A stretch of DNA of 64,000 bases from Ectopseudomonas composti (GTDB lineage: Bacteria > Pseudomonadota > Gammaproteobacteria > Pseudomonadales > Pseudomonadaceae), in contig NZ_FOWP01000008.1 of NCBI RefSeq assembly GCF_900115475.1, positions 1-64,000 of the forward strand, in the 5' to 3' direction. Of the stretch, positions 28,957 through 39,653 are shown piece by piece. The notes under the pieces were generated by a model. That model searched no databases. It was not told where the DNA came from and saw nothing but the letters and a program-made list of their open reading frames with translations. The position numbers were made by a program, and so were the translations under genes. Numbering within the stretch: position 1 is the first letter of the stretch; each line of letters begins with the position of its first letter.

Positions 28957-30204
28957 TTAGCCAAGCCTCAGCTTGCTCGCGCCAACCAGCCAGCTGTACA
29001 CCACGTAGAGCACCAGGGTCGCACCCAACAGCAAACCGCCAAGGGCGGTGGCCATGCCCCAGTTGATGGTGGTGTTGGTGTAGAAGGCGACGAAGTAGCT
29101 GATCATCTGGTCGTTCGGGCTGCCCAGCAGCGCCGGGGTGATGTAGTAGCCGATGGACAGGATGAACACCAACAGGCAACCAGCGCCGACACCGGCCAGG
29201 GTCTGCGGGAAATACACTCGCCAGAAGCTGGCGAACGGATGGCAACCAAGCGACACCGCCGCGCGCATGTAGCTGGGCGAGATGCCCTTCATCACGCTGT
29301 AGATCGGCAGGATCATGAACGGCAGCATGATGTGCACCATGGCCACGTAAACACCGCTGCGGTTGAACACCAGTTGCAGCGGTTGCTCGATGATACCCAG
29401 CGACATCAGCGCGCTGTTGATCAGCCCGCCCGACTGCAACAGCACGATCCAGGCTGCGACCCGCACCAGGATCGATGTCCAGAAAGGCAGCAACACCAAG
29501 ATCATCAACAGATTGCCTGAGCGAGTCGGCAGGTTGGCCAGCAGGTACGCCAATGGGTAGGCCAGCACCAGGCAGATGGCGGTGATCACCAGGCTCATCC
29601 AGAAGGTACGGGCGAAGATATCCAGGTAGATGGACTGATCCGGCGTGGCCTTGGCCAGTTCGCCAAGGTCGTCGATGCGGTGATCGAGCGCGGCCAGCAG
29701 GTAGTATGAAGTGACCGACGAGGCATTGCGGCGGATCACCTGCCAATAAGCAGGATCGCCCCAGCGCTCGTCCATATCGAGAAAGGCCTCCTGGTAGGAC
29801 GCCGGTTCCTCGCGCAGCGGTAGCTTGCGTGCGGTGCTGCTGACCAGGCTACGGAAGCCCGCCAGTTCCATGTTCAGGCGCTTGGACAAGTCGCCCAGAC
29901 TCTGGTTACGCCGCGCTTCGAGCATATCGCTGGCAATCGCTCGGTATACCGACTCATCCGGCAGACCACGACCATCCCAGGCGGAGATAGCCTCGACGGT
30001 AAGCGGCAGGCTGCCGACTACCTCCGGGTTATCCACGCTACGCATGAGCAGCGCGCCGATGGGCAGCAGAAAGGTCAGCAGGAGAAACAGCAACAGCGGC
30101 AGGATCAGCGCCTTGGATTTCAGGCGATTGAAACGCTCGGCACGAGCCAGACGCTGCTTCAGGCTCGGCCCGGGCAACTCGGTGGCAGGCAGTACGGCGG
30201 CCAT
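28957..30204 (-). CDS. ABC transporter permease, PotB/PotH type with large periplasmic insert (AgtC-like)
   Basis: First membrane subunit of the importer. At 415 residues it is about 100 longer than usual PotB proteins. The extra sequence is a soluble stretch of about 140 residues between the first and second membrane helices, probably periplasmic. The EAA loop AAVSLGCHPFASFWRVYFPQT is intact. The ATG at 30204 (MAAVLPATEL) is preceded by GGAG; the ORF opens six codons earlier. Confidence 0.87.
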   Translation of the reverse strand: MAAVLPATELPGPSLKQRLARAERFNRLKSKALILPLLLFLLLTFLLPIGALLMRSVDNPEVVGSLPLTVEAISAWDGRGLPDESVYRAIASDMLEARRNQSLGDLSKRLNMELAGFRSLVSSTARKLPLREEPASYQEAFLDMDERWGDPAYWQVIRRNASSVTSYYLLAALDHRIDDLGELAKATPDQSIYLDIFARTFWMSLVITAICLVLAYPLAYLLANLPTRSGNLLMILVLLPFWTSILVRVAAWIVLLQSGGLINSALMSLGIIEQPLQLVFNRSGVYVAMVHIMLPFMILPIYSVMKGISPSYMRAAVSLGCHPFASFWRVYFPQTLAGVGAGCLLVFILSIGYYITPALLGSPNDQMISYFVAFYTNTTINWGMATALGGLLLGATLVLYVVYSWLVGASKLRLG

Positions 30205-30270
30205 GGACAACTCCGCAAGCAAGAAAGGAATTCAGACGGCCCCGCCATTGGGCGGGGCCGGGTAGGCGAC

Positions 30271-31302
30271 TTAACGCGCGGCCCAAGCGTTGAAACGTTG
30301 CTCCAGCTGCTCGCCGTAGTCAGCCCAGAAGGTCACGTCGATGGCCACCTGGTTGGCGATGTTTTCCGGCGTGGTCGGCATCAGGTTCAGACGCTCCGGC
30401 GCCAGCAGCTCAATGGCTTGCTTGTTGGCCGGACCGTAGGCGATGTTCTCCGAGTAGGTCTTCTGCGCTTCAGGCTTGACCGAGTACGCGATGAACTCCT
30501 TGGCAACTTCCACGTTCTTGGCGCCACGCGGGATGGCCCAGGAATCGAAGTCGTAGATGCCACCGTTCCACACCACCTGCAGGTTGCTCTCGGCTTGTAC
30601 GGCAGCGATGCGGCCGTTGTAGGCCGAGCTCATCACTACGTCGCCGGAGGCGAGGTACTGCGGCGGCTGTGCGCCGGCTTCCCACCACTGGATGTTGGGT
30701 TTCAGCTCATCGAGCTTCTTGAACGCACGATCCTGGCCTTCCTTGGTAGCCAGCACCTTGTACACGTCCTTGACTGGCACGCCGTCGGCCATCAGGGCGA
30801 ATTCCAGGGTGTACTTGGCGCCCTTGCGCAGGCCGCGCTTGCCCGGAAATTTCTGCACGTCCCAGAAATCGGACCAGCTGGTCGGTGCCGCACTGAGCTT
30901 GTCGGCGTTGTAGGCCAGCACCGTGGACCAGACGAAGAAGCCTACACCGCAGGGCTGAATAGCACCGTCGATGAAGTTGGCCTGATCACCGAACTGCGCC
31001 GGGTCGAGTTCCTCGAACAGGCCTTCGTCGCAACCGCGAGCGAGTTCCGGCGACTCCACCTCCACCAGATCCCAGCTCACACTACGGGTGTCGACCATGG
31101 CTTTGACCTTGGCCATCTCACCGTTGTATTCACCGCCGATCACCTTGTTGCCGGTGTCCTTCTCGAAGGGTTCATAGAACGCCTTGACCTGCGCCGCCTT
31201 GTTCGCGCCGCCGAAGGATACCGCCGTCAGATCCGCCGCCAGTGCCGGCATGGCACAGCTAACGCCCAGGGCCAACGCCGCGAGCTTCAGGGATTTCGTC
31301 AT
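30271..31302 (-). CDS. Periplasmic substrate-binding protein, PotD type (AgtB-like)
   Basis: Captures the substrate for the ABC importer. The 343-residue protein begins with a typical Sec signal (MTKSLKLAALALGV ... PALAA) cleaved near residue 22. It continues with a type II periplasmic-binding fold of the spermidine/putrescine class (VSFGGANKAAQVKAFYEPFEK in outline, then LVEVESPEL). The family binds polyamines or, in AgtB, GABA and 5-aminovalerate. The ATG at 31302 is the start that gives an intact signal peptide. Confidence 0.9.
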   Translation of the reverse strand: MTKSLKLAALALGVSCAMPALAADLTAVSFGGANKAAQVKAFYEPFEKDTGNKVIGGEYNGEMAKVKAMVDTRSVSWDLVEVESPELARGCDEGLFEELDPAQFGDQANFIDGAIQPCGVGFFVWSTVLAYNADKLSAAPTSWSDFWDVQKFPGKRGLRKGAKYTLEFALMADGVPVKDVYKVLATKEGQDRAFKKLDELKPNIQWWEAGAQPPQYLASGDVVMSSAYNGRIAAVQAESNLQVVWNGGIYDFDSWAIPRGAKNVEVAKEFIAYSVKPEAQKTYSENIAYGPANKQAIELLAPERLNLMPTTPENIANQVAIDVTFWADYGEQLEQRFNAWAAR

Positions 31303-31355
31303 TCTTATCAGCTCCTCTGTGTTACGGGGTAAAGGTGAAGCACTGCGCGCAACGC

Positions 31356-32453
31356 TCACTCGGTTTGGAGTGGGTCGAGCGCGCGGACATGCTCGACAGA
31401 CCAGCCGAGCGGAACCAGGTCACCAACTGCCAGGGCCGGATCGAGCTCGGCCACGGGTTGTTTGACGTAGAAATCGGATTTGCCACAGACCTCCATGCGC
31501 ATGCGTACGTGGTCGCCCAGGTAGATGAACTCGGCGATGCGCCCGGAGAAACGGTTCGGGCAGGCCTCGCTGTGACCATTGAGGCGGATGCGCTCGGGGC
31601 GAATCGACAGGCTCACCTGCTCCCCTACCGCGCCAACGTTGACGGCCATGGCACGTACTTCCTCGCCACGCGCCAGGCGCACCACGCACTGCTCGCCGTC
31701 TCGACTGATCAGCTCGCCGGGCAGACGATTGTTCTCACCGATGAACTGGGCGACGAATGTGTTGTGCGGGGCTTCGTAGAGTTCACGCGGCGGGGCGATC
31801 TGCTGGATTTCGCCCTGGTGGAACACGGCCACGCGGTCAGACATGGTCAGCGCCTCGCCCTGATCGTGGGTCACGTAGACCACAGTCACGCCGAGGCTCT
31901 GGTGCAGGTGCTTGATCTCCATCTGCATGTGTTCACGCAATTGTTTGTCCAGCGCGCCAAGCGGCTCATCCATCAGCACCAGTTGCGGCTCGAACACCAG
32001 GGCGCGAGCCAGCGCCACGCGTTGCTGCTGGCCACCGGAAAGCTGGCCCGGATAACGGTTGCGGAAGCTGTCGAGCTGCACCATCGACAGCGCGCGCTTG
32101 ACCCGCTCGCTGATGTCGGTGCGCGACATGCCGCGCACGCTCAACGGGAAGGCCAGGTTCTCGGCCACGGTCATGTGCGGGAACAGCGCGTAGTTCTGGA
32201 ACACCATGCCGATATCACGCTTGTGCGGCGGCAGTTTGTTCAGGGAGCGGCCATCAAGGAGGATTTCGCCAGCGGTCGGCGTCTCGAAACCGGCCAGCAT
32301 CATCAGGCTGGTGGTCTTGCCGGAACCGGACGGGCCGAGCAGGGTCAGAAACTCACCCTTGCGGATATCCAGGTTGAGGTCTTTGACGATTAGCGTTTCG
32401 CCGTCATAGCTCTTCTGTACGCCACGGAAGCTCACCAGTACATCGTTTGCCAT
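31356..32453 (-). CDS. ABC transporter ATP-binding protein, PotA type (AgtA-like)
   Basis: Energises the importer. The 365-residue ATPase shows Walker A GPSGSGKT, the signature LSGGQQQR, Walker [12 protein letters not shown] and the H-loop THDQGEA. A C-terminal TOBE domain follows. The ATG at 32453 (MANDVLV) is used; a GTG directly before it also opens the frame. It is the first gene of the transporter operon, 262 bases after the response regulator gene, with a repeat in between. Confidence 0.93.
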   Translation of the reverse strand: MANDVLVSFRGVQKSYDGETLIVKDLNLDIRKGEFLTLLGPSGSGKTTSLMMLAGFETPTAGEILLDGRSLNKLPPHKRDIGMVFQNYALFPHMTVAENLAFPLSVRGMSRTDISERVKRALSMVQLDSFRNRYPGQLSGGQQQRVALARALVFEPQLVLMDEPLGALDKQLREHMQMEIKHLHQSLGVTVVYVTHDQGEALTMSDRVAVFHQGEIQQIAPPRELYEAPHNTFVAQFIGENNRLPGELISRDGEQCVVRLARGEEVRAMAVNVGAVGEQVSLSIRPERIRLNGHSEACPNRFSGRIAEFIYLGDHVRMRMEVCGKSDFYVKQPVAELDPALAVGDLVPLGWSVEHVRALDPLQTE

Positions 32454-32667
32454 CACACCACACCCTTGTTCTTGTCTCAGGCCGATGACCCAAGATTAGG
32501 TCGGCGAGACAAGGTGAAAAATCGGGCGGGATGACAAGCTGATATCAGGCGCGAGGAGAATCTGCTGTAGGAATTGCCCTACAAAATCCGAGTGATCACC
32601 TCGGTTATGCAGTGCATGAAAACCGTGGGAGCGGCTTCAGCCGCGAAGCTTCGCGTTCTCAAGCCAA

Positions 32668-32704
32668 TCGCGGCTGAAGCGGAATGCCGCCCAGCCGCTC
32701 CTAC
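32668..32704. repeat. GTAGGAGCGGCTGGGCGGC repeat, copy 1
   Basis: On the minus strand this reads GTAGGAGCGGCTGGGCGGC followed by ATTCCGCTTCAGCCGCGA. A second copy at 54389-54425 differs at only two positions. Its partner arm (GGGAGCGGCTTCAGCCGCG, 32628-32646) pairs with it to form a REP/REPIN-like structure in the gap between the response regulator and the transporter operon. Confidence 0.75.
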
Positions 32705-32715
32705 AGATTCCGCTC

Positions 32716-33345
32716 TCAGACCAGGCGATGCTCCATGGCGTAACGCACCAGATCGGCCATCGAGTGGGCGCCGAGCTTCTGCATCAGGCGCGCCTTGTGC
32801 GTGCTCACCGTCTTGTTGCTGATCGCCAGGTGCAAGGCGATATCGTTGACGCCCTCACCCCGCACCAAGCGCTCGAACACCGAGAACTCGCGCTCGGACA
32901 GCTGTGCATGAGGCGGTCGCGAATCGGTCAGGCCGACTTCGAAGACCATGCGGTCGGCCAGCGCCGGATCGATATAGCGGCCACCTCCGGCCACCTTGCG
33001 AATGGCAGTGATCAGCAGCGCCGGGTCGCTGTCCTTGGTCGCGTAACCGGCAGCGCCAGCCTTGAGCGCGCGCGCCGCCATTTGCGCTTCGTCGTGCATG
33101 GACAGCACCAGAATCGCCGGCGCATCGTTCAACGCACGAATGCGTGGAATGGCCTCCAGACCGTTGACGCCAGGCATGGAGATGTCCAGTAGCACCACGT
33201 CGCAGGGTGTGCGGCGCAGCACCTCGATCAGTTGCTCGCCATTACAGGCTTCGCCGGCTACCTCGAGATCACGCGCCATGCCGATCAGTTGCTTGATGCC
33301 TTCCCGCACGATGGTGTGGTCTTCGGCCACCAGTACCTGAATCAC
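32716..33345 (-). CDS. LuxR-family (NarL-type) response regulator (AgtR-like)
   Basis: DNA-binding output of a two-component system. The 209-residue protein has a receiver domain with phospho-acceptor D54 in VLLDISMPG and the acidic ED pair at residues 8-9. A LuxR-type helix-turn-helix (ISNKTVSTHKARLMQKLG) follows. The GTG at 33345 overlaps the kinase stop as GTGA, so kinase and regulator are coupled. By position and pairing it resembles AgtR, which activates the adjacent transporter in PAO1. Confidence 0.92.
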   Translation of the reverse strand: MIQVLVAEDHTIVREGIKQLIGMARDLEVAGEACNGEQLIEVLRRTPCDVVLLDISMPGVNGLEAIPRIRALNDAPAILVLSMHDEAQMAARALKAGAAGYATKDSDPALLITAIRKVAGGGRYIDPALADRMVFEVGLTDSRPPHAQLSEREFSVFERLVRGEGVNDIALHLAISNKTVSTHKARLMQKLGAHSMADLVRYAMEHRLV

Positions 33346-35747
33346 GCTGCGATCTCCTCTTCCAGATTTATGCGCGCACACAGGGTAGTGCCCTCGCCTG
33401 GCTGACTGTCAATCTGCAACTGGCCACCGAGCATGAACATGCGCTCCTGCATACCGACCAGACCGAAGGACTGTCCGGGTTTGCGCAGCCCCGGATCGAA
33501 GCCCTTGCCGTCGTCGACCACCGACAGGCACAAGGCGCCGCCCTCCAGCCATAGACGCACCTCGACGCTGTGCGCCCCGGCATGACGCATGACGTTGGTC
33601 AGTGCCTCCTGGAGGATGCGGAACAGGCCAATGGCCTGGGCATCCGGCAACCGCGGCAGGTGCTCCGGAACGTCTACCAGGCAGGGAATCTGCGTACGCT
33701 CCTCGAAACGCCGCACCTGCCATTCGATGGCCGAGGCGATGCCCGCATCGAGAATCGGTGGGCGCAATGCCGTGGCCACATCGCGTACCAGCTGGAATAA
33801 CTGAGCGATCAGGCGCTTCATGCTATTCAGGCGCTCGTCCAACTCAGGGATCTGTCCGGCACAAACCAGCTCGCACATCGCCGTCTCCAACTTGAGCACG
33901 GTCAGCACCTGCCCCAGCTCGTCATGCACTTCACGGGCGATGCGAGCCTTCTCCTCCTCACGCACACTCTCCAGGTGCGCCGACAGCTGACGCAGCCGCG
34001 CGCGCGAGTCGGCCAGGGCCAGTTCGGCCAGCTTGTTCTCGGTGATATCCCAGAGAATCCCGTCCCAGACTACCCGGCCATTGCCCAGCGGCCGCGCGGT
34101 GGTGCGGATATCCGCCCACAGCACCTCCTGCTCGGCAGTGAGAATGCGCCCCTGCCAGTACCAATCGCTCTCGCCCTCGAGCGCCAGCGTCTGGCTGTTC
34201 AGGTAGCTGCTCAGGTCCTCCGGGTGCACCAGGCTGCGAATCCCGCGCTCCTCGCGCTGCAGCTGCTGCGCCGGCCAGCCGACCATCTCCTGACTGGCTT
34301 CGCTGATGTAGGCAAAGTTGACCACCGCTCCCGGCCCGGCGCGCTCCAGACGAAACACCAGGCCAGGCACGTTGCCGGCGATGCCCTTGAAGCGCGCCTC
34401 GCTCTCCTCCAGCGCCGCACGAGCACGGCGGCGCTCGGTAACGTCGCTGAGAAACACCACCAGGTACTCGGCCTGGCGATAGCGCAGAAAACTCAGCGAC
34501 ACGTCAGCCGGCATACGGCTGCCATCGGCGCGTATGCAGTCGACCTCGAAACTGGGTGAACCGTCATCCTGCTCGCGCACTCGTTTCCATAGATTGAGCC
34601 AGCGATCCATGTGCAGGCCTGGTTCCAACTGGCTCAGCGGCTTGTCCACCAGTTGGCCGGCGGCATAACCGAGCATGCGTTCAGCGGCGCGATTGGCATA
34701 GCGCAGGTGGCTGTCCCAGTTGACCCAGAGAATACCCACCGTGCTGTGATCGATGGAGAACTGGCTCAGGCGCAACGCTTCTGCCGCCTGCTGGTGACGG
34801 TCAAGCTCGCCACGAGCCCCCAACAACCCACGCTCCAGCAAACGTGTCTGCTGCCTTTGCCGATAGAGCGCGGTTGCACCAAGCATCAGCACCAGGCCGA
34901 AAAACAGCGCCAGGGTTTTCCAGAAGCCGACGAAGTCGGTGGATTGCGGATAGCGCAGCGGCATCCAGGTTTCCCGCAGCTCCTCCAACTCGCGCGCCGG
35001 CAGCGCCTGCAGGGTCCGGTCGACGATAGCGGACAACAGTAGCTGATCGCGGCGCGTTGCCAGACGCAGGAGTTGTGGCAGGCCGATATCACCGACAATG
35101 CTCAGGCTGGAGAAACGCGATTCGCGCAGCAACAGGCTGAGGCTTGCTTCATCCAGCACCGCGTAGCTGACTTCCTGATTCAGTACCAGCAGCAACGCCG
35201 AACGCTCCGAAGAGGTCGCACGCAAGCGCAAGTTGGTATGGGTGCGCTCAAGATATTCGGCAGCCTGGCTCGGCGAGCGCAACGCGACCACCTGCTCCAG
35301 CGGCAACTGATCGAGATCCACCGCGCCACTGCCGCTGCGTTCGCCGACCACCAGATGCGGCACACGCAGGTAGGGCATGGAGTAATGCCAGATGCGCAGG
35401 CCAGCCGGTGTCTGCTGCAGGCCTGGCGCCAGGTCCACCTCGCCAGCGCTGGCAGCCCGCTCCAAAGCCTCCAGGTTTGGATACAGACGCCAGTCTGGCG
35501 CCACGCCCATGCCTTCGAGCAAACGCTTCATCAGCTCGACATTAGCGCCCGTGAGCTGCCGGTTCTGGCCACGTTGTACCCAGGGTGCCTGCTGAGTCAG
35601 GCCGATACGCAATACAGGATGATTGTCGAGCCAGGCGCGCTGCTCAGCATCGAAAGCCGGACGTAACGGCATGCGCGCACTCTCGGCCCAGGCACTGCAG
35701 GCAGACAGAATCAGCAGGAGGGTGAGGGAGTGGAGAAGGGATTTCAT
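33342..35747 (-). CDS. Hybrid-sensor histidine kinase with periplasmic binding domain (AgtS-like)
   Basis: Sensor of 801 residues. An N-terminal signal sequence is followed by a periplasmic SBP_bac_3-type domain (about 30-260, with VLRIGLTQQAPWVQ) and a membrane helix (about 270-290). Two PAS/PAC segments come next, then a HisKA_3 domain with the phospho-histidine in ARIAREVHDELGQVL, and HATPase_c with DDGKGFDPG. It is coupled to the response regulator. The solute-binding domain suggests it detects an amino acid-like ligand, possibly the substrate of the adjoining importer. The ATG at 35747 is used. Confidence 0.9.
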   Translation of the reverse strand: MKSLLHSLTLLLILSACSAWAESARMPLRPAFDAEQRAWLDNHPVLRIGLTQQAPWVQRGQNRQLTGANVELMKRLLEGMGVAPDWRLYPNLEALERAASAGEVDLAPGLQQTPAGLRIWHYSMPYLRVPHLVVGERSGSGAVDLDQLPLEQVVALRSPSQAAEYLERTHTNLRLRATSSERSALLLVLNQEVSYAVLDEASLSLLLRESRFSSLSIVGDIGLPQLLRLATRRDQLLLSAIVDRTLQALPARELEELRETWMPLRYPQSTDFVGFWKTLALFFGLVLMLGATALYRQRQQTRLLERGLLGARGELDRHQQAAEALRLSQFSIDHSTVGILWVNWDSHLRYANRAAERMLGYAAGQLVDKPLSQLEPGLHMDRWLNLWKRVREQDDGSPSFEVDCIRADGSRMPADVSLSFLRYRQAEYLVVFLSDVTERRRARAALEESEARFKGIAGNVPGLVFRLERAGPGAVVNFAYISEASQEMVGWPAQQLQREERGIRSLVHPEDLSSYLNSQTLALEGESDWYWQGRILTAEQEVLWADIRTTARPLGNGRVVWDGILWDITENKLAELALADSRARLRQLSAHLESVREEEKARIAREVHDELGQVLTVLKLETAMCELVCAGQIPELDERLNSMKRLIAQLFQLVRDVATALRPPILDAGIASAIEWQVRRFEERTQIPCLVDVPEHLPRLPDAQAIGLFRILQEALTNVMRHAGAHSVEVRLWLEGGALCLSVVDDGKGFDPGLRKPGQSFGLVGMQERMFMLGGQLQIDSQPGEGTTLCARINLEEEIAA

Positions 35748-35860
35748 GCACGGCAAATCCGCTGGCGCGATCCCCTACCTTACTCCAGTCTTGTGCTAAT
35801 CGCCTGACAAAAGCGCAGCTCGGCATTAGGCTCTGTAGCAGCCCCCAAGGAGCTTCATCG

Positions 35861-36859
35861 ATGCGCCTGAACTCACTCGCAATGCTCGGTTTCTGCCTGT
35901 TCTGCACTGCCACGAGCTGGGCACAGGAACCGACCGGAGATGCCCAGAGCGGCGCGCCTGGCGAAGCCGACACGCCCGCTTCAGAGGAACGCCCTCCGCT
36001 CCCCGAACGTAGCGTCAGCGACGCACAGACGCTTGAGCAACGTCTGGACAAGCGCGAGCAGCAGATGCTGCAGGCCGGCGCCGAAAGCTTCCTCGCCCTC
36101 TGGCTTCCGGCCAACGTCGGCGAACCCAGTGGCGCGGTGATCCTGGTGCCCGGCGACGTGGAAAATGCCGATGGCGCCGCGGCCGTCGGTCCGTTGCGGC
36201 GCAAGCTACCCGACGCCGGCTGGCACAGCCTGAGCCTGACGCTGCCAGACCCGGACGGCGACCCGCTGCCGCTGCGTGATGCCAGCGCCGGCACTTCAGC
36301 GGTGCCCACTGACCCTGCAAATTCCGAGGGAGCCCCTGCTGCCGATAGCCCTGCACAAACGCCGGCGGCAGATGGTGCTCAGCCCACGGACAGCAGCGCG
36401 ATCAGCCCGGAACAACGGCGTCAGGCCCACGTCGATCGCGTGATGGCGCGCATTGATGCCGCCATCGCCTTCGCCAACCAGCAGCAGGCCAAGGAAATCG
36501 TCCTGCTCGGCCACGGCAGCGGCGCCTACTGGGCAGCGCGCTACCTGAGCGAACGCAAGCCCGCGAATGTCCAGAACCTGCTGATGGTAGCGGCGCAATT
36601 ACCAGCGGGATTCGCCCCGCCACTGGACGAACTGATCGCACAGTTACCGGTGGCCACCGGCGACTTCTTCTACAAGGATCAGGCCACCGATCGCACCGCC
36701 GCGCTGAAACGTCTGCAGGCCAGCAAGCGCGCCAAGCTGCCCACTTATGTGCAGGTGGCGATGAAGGCGCTGCCGGGTAACCTGAACGTTCAGGAGGAGC
36801 AGTTGTACCGCCGCCTACGGGGCTGGTTGAAGCTGCACATTCGCGCCGCAGGCGGCTAA
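35861..36859 (+). CDS. DUF3530 alpha/beta-hydrolase-like exported protein
   Basis: Function unknown. The 332-residue protein starts with a signal peptide (MRLNSLAMLGFCLFCTATSWAQ). It then has a proline/alanine-rich acidic region and a segment with the nucleophile-elbow-like GHGSGAYWAARYL near residue 210, consistent with a DUF3530 hydrolase fold, but a full catalytic triad is not evident to me. It is divergent from the kinase gene, with 113 bp between, and is followed by 214 bp without a gene. Confidence 0.75.
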   Translation: MRLNSLAMLGFCLFCTATSWAQEPTGDAQSGAPGEADTPASEERPPLPERSVSDAQTLEQRLDKREQQMLQAGAESFLALWLPANVGEPSGAVILVPGDVENADGAAAVGPLRRKLPDAGWHSLSLTLPDPDGDPLPLRDASAGTSAVPTDPANSEGAPAADSPAQTPAADGAQPTDSSAISPEQRRQAHVDRVMARIDAAIAFANQQQAKEIVLLGHGSGAYWAARYLSERKPANVQNLLMVAAQLPAGFAPPLDELIAQLPVATGDFFYKDQATDRTAALKRLQASKRAKLPTYVQVAMKALPGNLNVQEEQLYRRLRGWLKLHIRAAGG

Positions 36860-37073
36860 GGAAACGCTGAAAAGCCCCCACCGTCACTCCCACGAAGGCG
36901 GAAGTCCAGGTGCTGCGGGGGTTCTGGATCATTCCCCTTCGGTCCAGCACAAGCGCTGTTCAGCGATAAAGCTGCTGTCCCGCCTGCTCGGGACGGCGCT
37001 TGCGCTGAAAGCACTTCAGTGCGGCCCGAATAGGGCGAGCGCAGCGAGTAATGACGACTGCTTCAGACCATCC

Positions 37074-37835
37074 CTAACGAATCCCCCGGCGCTGGCGAAT
37101 CAGCGCATAGGCCTGATGCAGTTGCCGGGTGATATCGGTCGCCTCACGAATGCGCTCAGGGGAAGCACCTGAGCCGGCCAGTTTGTCCGGGTGGTGGCGA
37201 CTGAGCAGGCGCCGATAAGCACGCTTGATCTGCTCAGGCTCGCTGCCGTCGTTCACGCCCAACAGCCGCAACGCCTCCTGATAACTGCCGCCTGCTGGCG
37301 TGGGCTGCTGGCTGCGACGCGGCGCGTATTCTTCGCCCAGGCTATCGAGGCGAGCGCTGTCCCAGCCGAGCCACTTACCCCAGAGCAGGATCAACTCATG
37401 CTCGCTGGCTGACACCCGCCCATCGACCCAGGCCATGCGCCAGCAGGCTCGCAGCATTGCATCAGCACGCTCGCGCTGACGCAGCAACGGAGCGCGCAGG
37501 TTGTCACGCCCGGTCTTGCCACGGGCGAAAGCCTCGATGGCGCGCCGTTGAGCGGCCGGGTCCAATCCCAGCCGCTGCATTTCCGAGCGTGCCTGCTGGA
37601 TATGGCTCTGCACCACGCGGCCATCGCTCTTGGCCAGCCGCCCCAGCATCAGAAACAGCAGCTCGTCATCAGCCGGCGCGGCACGACCGCCCAGGCGCTC
37701 GCGCAGGTTGTCCCAGCCGTGCAGGCGCAGGCGACGGTCCAGCACCTGCCCGAGCAATCCGCCAAGCAGTGCGCCTGGGATGCTGGCCAAAGCGAGCCCA
37801 GCTGCGGCCCCAAGCATAGTGGCCGGCCACAACAC
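37074..37835 (-). CDS. djlA: DjlA-like DnaJ-domain co-chaperone
   Basis: Membrane-anchored Hsp70 co-chaperone of 253 residues. The N-terminal hydrophobic segment (MLWPATMLGAAAGLALASI) is an inner-membrane anchor and the middle is a TerB-like helical domain. The C-terminal J domain (about 185-250) carries the HPD motif in RHHPDKLAG, needed to stimulate DnaK. In E. coli DjlA affects colanic-acid signalling; the target here is unknown. It is followed directly by murU. Confidence 0.85.
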   Translation of the reverse strand: MLWPATMLGAAAGLALASIPGALLGGLLGQVLDRRLRLHGWDNLRERLGGRAAPADDELLFLMLGRLAKSDGRVVQSHIQQARSEMQRLGLDPAAQRRAIEAFARGKTGRDNLRAPLLRQRERADAMLRACWRMAWVDGRVSASEHELILLWGKWLGWDSARLDSLGEEYAPRRSQQPTPAGGSYQEALRLLGVNDGSEPEQIKRAYRRLLSRHHPDKLAGSGASPERIREATDITRQLHQAYALIRQRRGIR

Positions 37836-39529
<1,694 letters not shown>

Positions 39530-39653
39530 CAAGGGGTCTCCGACGGCGCTAGCCGTTGCGCGGGTCATGCTTTATTATCCAGCATCTTTTTCAGCCCATC
39601 GAGAGGCGTGCGGCCCCTGGGCCGATAGCGCGCAGGAAGCCCGGACTAACAAG

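Noticed and set aside
32565..32590. Possible hairpin CTGTAGGAATTGCCCTACAA near the importer operon
   Set aside because: Short and imperfect; reported only as part of the repeat-containing gap.
36860..37073. Possible small gene or RNA between the DUF3530 gene and djlA
   Set aside because: No ORF with a ribosome site and no convincing hairpin; it includes a low-complexity repeat-like stretch (ACTCCCACGAAGGCGGAAG) that I cannot assign.
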